The notes beneath the pieces are model-generated. The model was given only the letters and a program-made list of their open reading frames with translations. It was not told the DNA's origin and made no database searches. A stretch of DNA of 18,278 bases, taken from assembly GCA_022592435.1 (NCBI GenBank), contig JABYQS010000563.1, positions 1-18,278 of the forward strand. Direction: 5' to 3'. This stretch comes from Cerioporus squamosus (Eukaryota; Basidiomycota; Agaricomycetes; Polyporales; Polyporaceae). The number at the start of each line of letters is the position of its first letter. The first letter of the stretch is position 1. A program made the position numbers and the translations under genes. Shown here one piece after another: positions 9,590-18,278 of the stretch.

Positions 9590-10144
9590 CCGAGAGCACG
9601 CATCGGAAGAGGAGACTCAGCAGACCAAACAACCGCATGCCCGACACTGGTGCGATGCGTCTGCCCTCGTTCGTCTTCCGAGCGTACTCCGGACCACCGA
9701 GTACCGATCTCCGCCAGCATAGACCCTCATAGATCTCGAGTACTCACCTCGATGTGAAAGGTCGCGCGGTCTAGTATTGCGTGGGGCTATGCATCGCTGC
9801 AGCCTTCGACGGTACCGGCGGCCGCTGATGCTTAATGCTGCAATCTCGAGAAGCTATCCAGGCTGAGAAAGGCGAGCTCGCGAGTAGGCTGAGCAGCGTG
9901 ACCGAATCTTAGCGTAGTTGTATATCCATGTCAGAGCCAACTAGACGTAGGTGCCCCTGACCGCACTCACCTCGCATTACTCTTCTGTCCAAGAATTCTC
10001 CCATATCCTCCAGGCTCCGAGGTTTGGCGACTAAGTACTATGTCACGGTCAGACGGAGAGGTCTTCCAATGTTGGATACGTCGCCCGGATGAGCCGCATC
10101 GCTCTCAAGAGAACACACATCCCCTGGAACGTGTTATCGTTGTA

Positions 10145-10304
10145 GCAGGAGGATAAACGACAAGTGTATCTTCAAGTAACAGACTAGACTAGAGGAAGAA
10201 CCCGCCCTAAACTCATACATAAGCGCTCAAGTGTATGGACGCGACGAGCTGGACCGCTCGAGCTTGTCTCGAGCCTCTTGACTTCTGTCTGACCCCTGCA
10301 CCGA
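10145..10304 (+). repeat. Diverged dispersed repeat, copy 2
   Basis: This is the partner of the copy at 4675-4816, in the same orientation. The best-preserved block is 10270-10304. Compared with copy 1, all six differences in that 35-base block are C/T or A/G exchanges. No open frame or terminal inverted repeat was found. Confidence 0.5.
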
Positions 10305-10673
10305 CTCAGAGCACTCATCATCTATCTGCCCTTCAGCTCCACATTTCAGAAACCAGACAATGCAAACTTCAAATACGAGCCCGCAGAACAAGCCGAATAT
10401 CCGACGCACGCGCTCGCGTTGCCTCCAGCTACGAAAGCGTAGGCATCCGCGCAATCTCCCGCTGATTGTGCAGCTGAACCAACTTCGGGAAGGCCTTCTT
10501 AGTTCCATGCAGTAACCGCCATCCGTACTCAATACCCCTTACGGACGGAGTGTCCCTGGTGTGCGCGATGCCTCATTTGCCCGATGAGCCAGTAGACCGT
10601 CTCGGCAGAGAACATCGGGGGTCCTCGACCGACTGACTTGCTCTACTACCCGAGGTCCACCTTTTCGCTGGTC

Positions 10674-10681
10674 CGATATAC
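10674..10681 (+). promoter_or_regulatory. Possible TATA-like element of the aminotransferase gene
   Basis: ATATACGC lies about 75 bp before the upstream candidate ATG at 10749 and about 160 bp before the preferred ATG at 10833. The 75-bp spacing resembles that of the TATA boxes of the two tandem genes further right. Weak evidence. Confidence 0.25.
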
Positions 10682-10832
10682 GCATTATCACACTGACCGG
10701 CCCTACGCACCCACGGACTGGCCCGGTGACTCACTTGTGCCACGATCGATGGCCAGCTCACACGCTAGGTCCTATCGCCCTTCTGCTCCTTCACCTTCCT
10801 CTCGTACAGTGCGCTCGGCAAAGTGTTCTGAC

Positions 10833-12366
10833 ATGTCCGCGCTCGAGATCACCTCTGCCCGCAAGGCTTTCCCTGGACTCAAATCGGGCTACCTATACGC
10901 CGACAACGCTGGCGGCTCGCAGTGTCTAGGGGATGTCGTATCCCGCATTTCGGACTACCTCATTCACACCAATGTCCAACTCGGCGCCGACTACTGTGTT
11001 TCGGTCAATAGTACGAACCGTGTGGCGTCCGGCGCAGAGGCCGCGAGACAGCTCTTCAATGCCGAGAGCGTGGACGAGGTCGTGTACGGGAGCAGCTCCA
11101 CCATGCTCGTCGAGAATCTCAGCCGTGCGATGGAGGCCGATGTCCAGCCAGGAGAGGAGATCATCATCACTGGAGAGCACGAATGTGAGTCGCTCCGTGT
11201 CATGCCACGCGTCGAAGATGCCGTACTTCCTGTGACGGCTCGCCTCTGCGATCGTCCATACCGCGATCTCTCTTCCACTGTTCATTAACATCTTCCGTCC
11301 GCTACTGATGAGGTAAACGCATACTAACGATGCTCCTCGCAGCGAACGCCGGACCCTGGAAGCGTCTCGCCGGGCGCACAGGTGCCGTGATCAAGCTGTG
11401 GCCCGCGACGCAGCTCGCAGAATATCCAAACAACCCATACGCCGTCGGCCTCCAGCTCGACACGCTCAAGCCGCTCATCACGAGCAAGACGCGCCTCATC
11501 GCGTTCACCGCGTGCTCGAACATCCTCGGGTCGCTCGTCCCCGTCGTGGAGATCGTGAAGGCGGCACGCGCCCTGGCAGCGGAGGCCGGCGTGCGCAAGC
11601 TCGAGTTCTGCCTCGACTGCGTCGCGTACGCGCCGCACAGGCAGATGGATGTGCACAAGTGGGACGTCGACTACTGCTACTTCTCGTTCTACAAGGTGCG
11701 CACCCCGAACTCCTTCTCGCCGCCCCGCGGCTGACGCGGACGGCAGGTCTACGGCCCGCACGCGTCCGCCATGTATGTGCGCGCGTCCTCGCTCACGGGC
11801 TCGCTGACGTCCCTCGGCCACCACTTCCTCGACGTCGACACGAAGCCGTACAAGCTCCAGCCTGGCGGCCCGGGCTACGAGCTCGTGTACGGCTGCACGG
11901 GCGTTCCGCCGTACCTGCGTAGCCTCACGCCGTCGGGCTCGTTCGAGGACGCCTGGGCAGCCATCGCGGCACACGAGCAGGCGCTGTTGAAGCCGCTGCT
12001 GGAGTACCTCAGAGAGAAGGAGGAGAGGGGCGTGCGGATCGTAGGCGAGGAGCAGGCGGGGCTCGGCCGGGTCCCGACTGTGAGCTTTGTCGTCGTCGGC
12101 GAGCGGGCGATTAAGAGCCGGGATGTTGTGAGCGTGTTCGACAAGGAAGGCAACGTGAGTTTGTCGTGCTTGCGGATTGTCTTGGTCCGCTGATGTCTCT
12201 GCAGGTGGGGATCCGGTATGGGCATTTCTACGCGTACACGCTCGTCGACATGCTCGAGCCGAAGGTGGACGTGAACGACGGGGTCGTGCGCATCTCGCTT
12301 GTGCACTACAACACCGTCGAGGAGGTGAAGAGGATCATCGGGATATTGGACGAGGTCCTCGCATGA
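10833..12366 (+). CDS. PLP-dependent class V aminotransferase, cysteine desulfurase-like
   Basis: Exons 10833-11184, 11343-11695, 11747-12154 and 12205-12366 encode 424 residues. Introns are 158, 51 and 50 nt with GT/AG ends and consistent phases; intron 1 has a CTAAC branch point. The protein matches the VC1184-type branch of the NifS-like/class V aminotransferases. Visible marks are the N-terminal LKSGYLYADNAGGSQ block, GSSSTML (PLP phosphate loop), EHESNAGPW with His116 (ring-stacking position), the SNxLG block, LDCVAYAPH with Asp209 (PLP pyridine N partner) and SFYKVYGPH with Lys235, the expected Schiff-base lysine. All key residues are present and length is normal, so an active fold-type-I PLP enzyme is expected. 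The true substrate (cysteine, kynurenine-like or other) cannot be read from the sequence. The start at 10833 fits the family N-terminus; an in-frame ATG at 10749 would add 28 Ser/Arg-rich residues. Confidence 0.9.
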
Positions 12367-13082
12367 TGCCATTGTGCGCTACCCTAATATGAAAACTCAA
12401 GTGCCGCTCCTCCATGCTCATGTTGTTGGATGCTGCTTGAGTATTCCATATGTAAGCTCTCGTTGTGTTCTTTTTGTCCTTGACATCTGAAATCATTGAG
12501 TAGAGCGGCTGGGGCAGTATCAGCACATATGACGCGGTCGGACGTGTCGCGGCTAGCACTGTATGCATTGACACGACTGCGCTGCCCCTTCGCAACCGAA
12601 TGTCACTCGCTCCAGCCATGCCAGATCTGTTGCCTTGCCACCTTCTGCCCCTGCAGAGCAAAGCTCGGGGGCAAGTATAGAAAGGCTCGATGAGGCGTCG
12701 CGCAGCTGGCCGCCCATGTCAACATTAATGTCAAGGTGGCACCGCCCGACGGCGCTAACAGGTGTGCTAATCATGTATTCCCCGCCATCCATCGTGTCGG
12801 GTATGTGTGTGGCAGCCTAGGCTGTGTTTATGCCGTTCTCCGTAGTACATACTAGTACTGATGCTCACTACTGTCCGGGTATGTGTATGGCTAGGCTGTG
12901 TTGCGAAGCTCGGACCGAGCACCATCGGTAGTGATCGCCCTTACCCTGCGGTAACCACGTCTTCGTGCAAGGGGGCTTATACGCTGGAGCGCATGCGAGA
13001 CGCGATATAAGACGGGTGTGCCGGTGCGTTTGCTCCATCTCACGTCCTACCCCTTGAATCTTACTCCCTCGCGCTCCTCCTG
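12367..13082. other. Spacer upstream of the first tandem gene
   Basis: About 700 bp without a gene. It contains the 3' flank of the aminotransferase gene and the promoter of tandem copy A. Pieces of it (for example a CAAGGTGGCACCGCCCGACGG block near 12731) resemble the region before tandem copy B (near 14744), so the duplication unit includes upstream DNA. Confidence 0.5.
13004..13010 (+). promoter_or_regulatory. TATA box of tandem gene A
   Basis: GATATAA (in the context CGCGATATAAGAC) lies 73-79 bp before the ATG at 13083. A comparable element at a similar distance precedes the paralogue, which supports it as a core promoter element. Confidence 0.55.
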
Positions 13083-14385
13083 ATGACTCTCGACAACTCG
13101 ACCCACGAACGACACAACAAGAAGCTCGGGCACGACGGGTTCCCTGTTGTTGCCAATCCCGACCCCGAACCTGGATCTAGTCGCGGATACACGCAGGGAC
13201 CTCCTCCGCCATGCTACGATGAAGCAACCTCGTATGAAGGCTCTCAAGCATCCTATGCTGGGGCGACCTCCTCGGAGCATCGGCCTCAGCTATCGCCCCC
13301 CGAGCTTCCTCCCTCCCAACCATATTCCCAACCATCTTCGCGCTCCATGTATGGTCCTGGGCCGCCTGTTCACCTTCCAGCGACTCAGAGCAGCTCGCGT
13401 GCAGTCTCCTCGAACTATGGCACCTCGTATGAGCGTTCCCAAGACCCATACGACTATCTCCCTCCGCCGGGCCCCCCGCCAGCAGCGTTGCCCCTTCGCT
13501 CGGGCAGCAACTCGTTCACGCGTGTTCCGCCTCGAGACCTCACGTACGGCGCCTTTCCGCCCGCAGTGCTCCACGCACACAGCGACGAGCTTTTCCGGGG
13601 CTTCCCGCTCGAGCCACCGACGTGCCTGGGCGCGTCCCAGCCGCACCCGTTCATCACGCACGATGTGAACGAGGACGACTGGGCGCGCTTCCTCGACGAA
13701 GTGCGGCGTGCAGCCGGTCTCACGCCTGTTGATTCCATGCGTGCGGGTGCGGCACCGAGGGTTGCAAGGAGGGGAATCATCGGTGAGCACATCCCATCTT
13801 CTGCTATCACACAGTGACGGACTGATTAACGATCCTCCTGTGTCGCACAGGCCTCGTAGCGGACATGGCAATCTCCGCGCTCGCGGATGGAAAGAAGGAG
13901 AATCCGCTTGCAGAAGTCATCGCGGACTGGAACCAGGTGCGGATCCCTGATCGTGCACATACGTACGTACCGTAGGCTGACTTTGCCTCACAAAGCGCTT
14001 CTTCCATCCTCGCCTCGTGGACGTGGTTCTCGCGCAGGGCGCAGTAACCTACACCGGTCCCGAAGATGCACTTCCTCCCGACATGGCATGGAGGAGCCAG
14101 AACGAACCCAGATATGTCCGAGCATACGACGACACTTACTTGGATGAACGATACCGAGGAAGGTTCAGTAGATGGCTGGATGAAGGCGATAGAGGACTTG
14201 GCGCTGGTAGGAGGGGACGACGAGAGTTGGTCGGAGGGGTCGGTGAATTGCGGCGCGAGAGGCTTGCCGGACTAGGACTGGCGGATCGATGGGAGCGTGC
14301 CGACTACTCGCGCGACCTGCGGGCATCTACTCAGACTGGAGAGAAGTGGAGGCTGGTTGTCACGTACAAGCCTCCGCTCTTCTAG
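13083..14385 (+). CDS. PPxY/HDVN-type uncharacterised protein, tandem copy A
   Basis: Exons 13083-13782, 13851-13936 and 13996-14385 give 391 residues; introns are 68 and 59 nt and phases agree. No signal peptide or membrane segment is seen, so a cytosolic or nuclear protein is expected. Residues 1-180 are low-complexity, rich in Pro, Ser and Tyr, with a PPPPCYDEA element (PPxY at 42-45), a form bound by WW domains such as those of Rsp5/Nedd4-type ubiquitin ligases. Residues 187-270 are the conserved core: HPFITHDVNEDDWARFL (188-204), an Ala/Gly-rich helix ending in DWNQ (about 260), and RFFHPRLVDVVLAQG (263-277). The C-terminal part is Arg/Gly-rich and ends with a KWRLVVTYKPPLF strand-like block. 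I recall similar proteins in many Agaricomycetes without a known function; some are mislabelled as ribosomal S17. It is intact, and its paralogue starts about 600 bp downstream. Confidence 0.8.
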
Positions 14386-14983
14386 GACGCCTGTGAGCGG
14401 TGAGTTTACCGGCCTCGCATGCCACGTTACGTATCGACTGACTAGTGTTCTGTCGTTGTACCAGCCGTCATGGGTATCTTCCTCTTGCATTACTTCAGAG
14501 GTGTCTGGTCTGCGATCTTCTATCTGCCTGTTCATTCCGACTCTTCCGGAACAGAGACTAGAATGGTCGCGACACGGTACGCTCAGGCTCCTGGCTCGCG
14601 ATTCATGCATTGAGGCCTACGTGTCCCTGCTTGCACTCTCCCAACTGGATTTCGCTCGTATCACGCATCGCAGCTCCATACGCTCTCTCTCTTCTGTATT
14701 CGTGTCAAGCATAGCATCTTGGGCAAGGTTCGATTGTCATTGTCAACTGGCACCGCCTGATGGCGCGCTCATTAACGGGTAGATCTCGGCGGTGTGCCGC
14801 TTGATTGTACCGACTGTCGTTGATCGCACTTGTGATAAGTACAGTGTGGTGCACTGCACCGCATCTTATTACACGCAAGAGGCTACGCGAGTCGATATAT
14901 CAACTGTACGTCGTCGCCCTCGCCGCACCTTCAACTTGCACCTCGTCGGCGGTCGCTGACCTCACTTCTTCGTCCTCCCTCTG
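14386..14983. other. Spacer between the tandem paralogues
   Basis: About 600 bp, non-coding. It begins with a 3' flank similar to that following copy B (CTAGGAC...GCGGTGAGTT against CTAGGAC...GGCGGCGAGTT). It ends with a promoter region partly matching that of copy A. Confidence 0.5.
14894..14900 (+). promoter_or_regulatory. TATA box of tandem gene B
   Basis: GATATAT lies about 84-90 bp before the ATG at 14984, matching the layout of copy A. The promoter element has been kept although the downstream copy is frameshifted. Confidence 0.5.
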
Positions 14984-16259
14984 ATGAATGACACAAGTCC
15001 CGAACACCTCGACAAGAAGCGTGGGCATGAAAGCTTCTCCGCCATCGCCAAACACGATGATGACCCAGCTGGAGACATAGACGAACCTCCTCCACCCACC
15101 TACCATGAAGCTATCATGCACGAAGGCTCGGAAGTACGCTACGCTGGGACGAGCTCCTCGGGGCCTAGGGCTGAGCTATCGGCCACAGCACGCTGTACCC
15201 TGCCAGATGCTCAACTAACATCCCTCTCCCCTAACGATGTCAGGCCTGCCAGTAGCCCTCCGGACTTTTGCAACAGCTCTCGCGCAGTTGTCGCAGACCA
15301 CATGATCGCGAACGAGCGACCGCGCGACCCACAACGTCGATCGGTCCCTCCGCGCGTCCTCCTACCCCCATCAGCCCCGCCGCCCCTTGGTCTTGGTCCC
15401 AGCACGGAGCCTTGCGGGCGACCCCCGCCTCAGCACCTATCGTACGACCCGTTCCCACCGGCGGTGCTGAACGCACACAGCGACGACCTCGCACAAGGCT
15501 TCCCTCTCGAGCCGCCATTGTGCCCGTACGAGCCCGGCCAGCAGCATCCATTTGTTACCCATGACGTGAATGAGGACGACTGGGCACGTTTTCTCCACGA
15601 CGTGCGGGTTTCCGGATCCGGACTTACGCCAGTCAACCCGATGCTCGCGGATGCGGCGCCCAGGGCTGTGAAGACCGGAGTGCTCGTAGGTGAGCAAGTC
15701 TCCTTCGGGTCTGATAACAGACCAATTGACTAAGCTCCGATGCTCGTTTGTTGCGCAGGCTTCGTGGCAGACATGGCCTTGAGGGTCGTCGTGAAGGGTA
15801 AGAAGAAGAGTCCAGTCGCGGACGCGATCGCCTATTGGAACCAGGTGCGTGTCAGTGATTGTGCGTGTTTTCCATGCGCCTGAACACTGACTCACCTCGC
15901 CTCGCGTAGCGCTTCTTCCATCCTCGTCTCATGCATGTAGTCCTTGCGCAAGGCGCGGTCACTACACAGGCCCGGAGGGTGCGCTTCCTCCCGACATGAC
16001 ATGGATGAGCAACAACGGACTCAGAAATGAAGGGGGCTATGCTCCGGGGCACGATGACGGAGGATCAGGAGCAACCGATCGCGGCCTTCGCAGAGCGGAA
16101 CGGCGAGGTTTAGTGAGAGGTATTGGCGGATCATTGCGTGAGCTTGCTGGGCTCACAGCGACGGATCGGCGCGAGCGGGGCGACTTCTCGCGCGACCTGC
16201 AGGCATCTGCTGGAGAGAAGTGGAGGCTGATAATTGCGTACAAACCTTCAACCTTCTAG
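14984..16259 (+). pseudogene. PPxY/HDVN-type protein, tandem copy B, frameshifted
   Basis: Paralogue of the gene at 13083 with the same exon plan: 14984-15689, 15759-15844 (86 nt, exactly as in copy A) and 15910 onward. Introns 1 and 2 sit at the same codon positions and phases. It keeps the PPxY motif (PPPPTYHEA, PPTY at 37-40), the HPFVTHDVNEDDWARFL block, the short exon ending in YWNQ, and RFFHPRLMHVVLAQGAVT. At about 15961-15963 one nucleotide is missing relative to copy A (AC instead of ACC before TACAC). As it stands the frame ends at TGA 15997-15999 after 293 residues, losing the C-terminal region. The expected continuation, including PPDMTW and the terminal KWRLIIAYKPSTF block, is present in the next frame to 16259 with no further stop. 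The break is therefore recent, a sequencing error, or tolerated; if translated, it yields a shortened protein that keeps the core. Confidence 0.75.
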
Positions 16260-16385
16260 GACACCTTGGGCGGCGAGTTACCTACGTCGCGTGATATGAA
16301 TTGACAGCTTCATCGTTTGTAACTCGTTACTTCTGTCCACCCTGCTACCCACTGGAGTGCTCCACAGAGGGTCAACTATGAATCG

Positions 16386-18278
16386 TCAGATCGGCTCAGC
16401 AGCTGTGTACGCCCACAATGATCCGACCGCACGCTTCACGCGAGAGATCTGCCATCCGGCCGAACGTAGTAGCACGTCTAACTCGCGGTATGTGCGCTCC
16501 TTCGCGGCCAACATCCCCAGCATCTGTCCGAGGAGCGAACGAGAATTAGCACTCAACAACAACGAGGTTGAAAGGACCCTGCTCACAGATATGTCCAGTA
16601 GATATCCGTTAGCGCTGGCGCGTCCGAGGTTGGGGAGTAGCGGTGAGCCGTCTGGGACAAGAGAGCGCACGGCGCCCTCAGAGTCTCCGCTACTTGTGTC
16701 GCTGCTTTCGTCGAGACAGGCGTACGGCAGGAGATTGTCAACGACTAAGAGCTTTGTATGGGGTCCTGCCGCCCGTCGGAGGTGCACTAGTATCCTGCAG
16801 AGCACCATGAGCGGACTGAGGTCGATACGTAGGGCAAAGTAAAAGCTTACTCGCGAGAATTCTCGTCAGGCCAGTTGTGCAGTACTGCGCGAAGTAGGAA
16901 CACGTCTGGCTGAGTGACAGTGCCTACGCCGGGGACCGTGAAGGGTTCGTGCGGCTCGAGAAAGTCCTGGGCATGAAAGCTGACCCGACCTGCCGAGAAG
17001 AGTTCCGCATGTTTAAAACCCCAAGACTATCGAATGGTTCCACATTCGAAGGCGCAATCAGTATACTGACTCCCCTGGAGTAGAAATTACTGGCACATAC
17101 CTTCGGTGCTACAGCGACGACCGGCGCCCTGTCTTCCACTACAAAGCGCAGGTGCGGATAGGCTTCCGATAGAGTAACCGACACCGATCCGATTCCACCA
17201 CCTACATCGACCACGACGGAGTCTTTGGGAGTTCATCCCAAGGAAATCCTGCACGAATGAGGAACATTGAGCTCACGAGCCCATTCTATAGCAACCCGAG
17301 CGCAGGCTCGGGGTCGGAGCAACGTACCGTGGATGATGTTCTCCGCGAGCTCCCAGTACCTCGTACCGTTCATCGAGTGTCCGAATCGGAGCAGCTTGCT
17401 CTCGTGCCCGGGCTGTTCAAGCCACTCGTAATACTTGAGCTGGGTCTTGAACGCGAGATTGAAGGGCGTAGCATAGCCGGTGGCGGGACCACCTCCGAGC
17501 AGCCAGGGAGAGAGCGCAGTTTGGATCTTCATGACTTCGTCCGTGCTAAAGGTATGGTTAGATAAGCGCATAGATGTCCGTGGTGGGGATACAACTGACG
17601 CCATCGATACGAACGCAGCAACCCCGTCTGTCTCGTCATACTTCGTCTCCGGTCTGTAACGTGTATGGATGAGGCGAGGTCTTTGGAGTCATATGCGCAG
17701 ACAACAGTCACAAGACACGGTACTCACGAGGCCTTCAGTGCTCCGTGGTCTTGCCCGAGTCCATGAAAGACGAGAGGCGGTTGTTGGCAAAGAACATCGG
17801 GTCGCACCTCCTTCACCCAGTGATAGGTCGCGAGGAGTCGCAAGACGTGACCTGGAAAGCGCGTTCGAATCAGTGCCAGCAAATGAAGACTTGCGGTCAC
17901 GTACTAATCCTCGAGGGGTCAATCTCAGCAGCTGTCGCGTCTTTGGCACGACGAAGCTCCGTAGCCTTGCTTGCGATGTCCTTTACGCTAGCCCCCTCTG
18001 GTCCGGCCTCGCGCAAGATTTCGACGATGTGCGTCGCCTCCACAAACTCCATGCAACCGATAAGTTGCCCTGGTGATGACCGCTTCAGTCTATCGAATAG
18101 GGAGCCGACGTACGCTAGAAGGAATCGCGTACCCCATTCACGCACTCAACCAGCGAAAAGAACGGCTTATGGACTGTCGCCGTGATCTGCCCGCATGCGG
18201 CGACGATCTTGTTGGCTGCCCCAAAGACTGTCGGTTCGGTCCTCAGCTCCTCCGATTTCTCGACCTCCGGTGGGTTGG
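16386..18278 (-). pseudogene. O-methyltransferase gene, partial and frame-damaged
   Basis: Minus-strand gene entering from beyond the right edge. Recognisable exons are 18278-18142, about 18069-17905, 17851-17728, 17653-17596, 17545-17328, 17248-17101, 17026-16851, 16794-16587 and 16523-16386 (stop 16388-16386). The product is a SAM-dependent O-methyltransferase of the plant-COMT/fungal type. Seen in order are the N-terminal dimerisation helices (VEILREAGPEG), HVLRLLATYHW, WLLGGGPATGYATPFNLAF, the motif I glycine loop VVVDVGGGIGS (about 17190-17222), and VFLLRAVLHNWPDE with the catalytic-position His (codon 16877-16879). A LLVVDNLLPYA strand and the C-terminal AAKERTYRELDVLLRSAGW block follow. 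Lesions: paired 1-nt indels near 17792 and 17741, a 1-nt excess at the intron 17595-17546, and a 1-nt loss near 17221-17226. The first visible intron junction is also out of phase and uncertain. It faces tandem copy B tail to tail across 126 bp. Confidence 0.8.

Larger units (their letters stand above)
9590..10748. other. Intergenic stretch with a repeat copy
   Basis: About 1.1 kb without a supported gene; open frames here have no recognisable content. It contains the second copy of the dispersed repeat (10145-10304). Its right end is the promoter side of the class V aminotransferase gene. Confidence 0.45.
13083..16259 (+). repeat. Tandem gene duplication, unit about 1.9 kb
   Basis: The two ATGs are 1901 bp apart. 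Exon order, intron positions, the 86-nt middle exon, TATA placement and parts of both flanks correspond between copies. The N-terminal low-complexity regions differ extensively, while core blocks are near-identical, so the duplication is not recent. Confidence 0.75.

Noticed and set aside
11324..11974. Minus-strand open frame of 216 codons
   Set aside because: It lies opposite the aminotransferase exons, which contain the PLP lysine and other family motifs in the plus frame.
16357..16842. Plus-strand open frame of 161 codons
   Set aside because: It is antisense to O-methyltransferase exons, which show clear family motifs and splice sites on the minus strand.
10749..18278. A biosynthetic gene cluster (aminotransferase, O-methyltransferase, tandem genes)
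   Set aside because: There is no backbone enzyme such as a polyketide, peptide or terpene synthase, no transporter or regulator, and the O-methyltransferase is frame-damaged; co-location alone is not enough.

Overview
The window looks like nuclear DNA of a basidiomycete fungus, probably a wood-decay or related Agaricomycete. The evidence is the gene architecture: many short introns of about 50-75 nt, GT donors, CTAAC/CTGAC-type branch points, and mostly one-nucleotide-precise splice phases. The content agrees: a CFEM cell-surface protein, a basidiomycete-type cut-and-paste transposase relic, a fungal OTT_1508-like deaminase, and a class of PPxY/HDVN-type proteins that I associate with Agaricomycetes. 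No bacterial-style operons, rRNA, tRNA or CRISPR array were seen.

Layout. 1-1540: intergenic, with short microsatellite-like patches. 1541-2509 (-): intact three-exon gene for a 213-residue secreted, probably GPI-anchored CFEM protein. 2510-4923: long gene-poor stretch with one diverged repeat copy. 4924-6089 (+): broken C-terminal part of a KDZ/Plavaka-like transposase. 6394-6687 (+): an interrupted, unrecognised coding fragment. 7122-8739 (+): four-exon gene for a 477-residue protein with a C-terminal OTT_1508-like deaminase domain, and a coding-looking tail beyond its stop. 9134-9589 (-): interrupted open frame of unknown nature. 10833-12366 (+): intact four-exon PLP-dependent class V aminotransferase (cysteine-desulfurase-like, VC1184 type), 424 residues. 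13083-14385 and 14984-16259 (+): a tandem pair of paralogues of an uncharacterised family; copy A is intact (391 residues) and copy B has a 1-nt frameshift. 16386 to beyond 18278 (-): a many-exon O-methyltransferase gene, cut by the window edge and carrying several small indels, so read here as a pseudogene.

Function as a neighbourhood. I see no evidence for a coordinated pathway or a defined gene cluster. The genes are individually promoted, in mixed orientations and separated by kilobase spacers containing transposon debris. The window reads as an accessory, TE-influenced, duplication-prone region in which several genes are in different stages of decay. The most notable items are the OTT_1508-like deaminase, the tandem PPxY family, and the O-methyltransferase, in which paired compensating indels leave a short frameshifted segment inside an otherwise recognisable domain.
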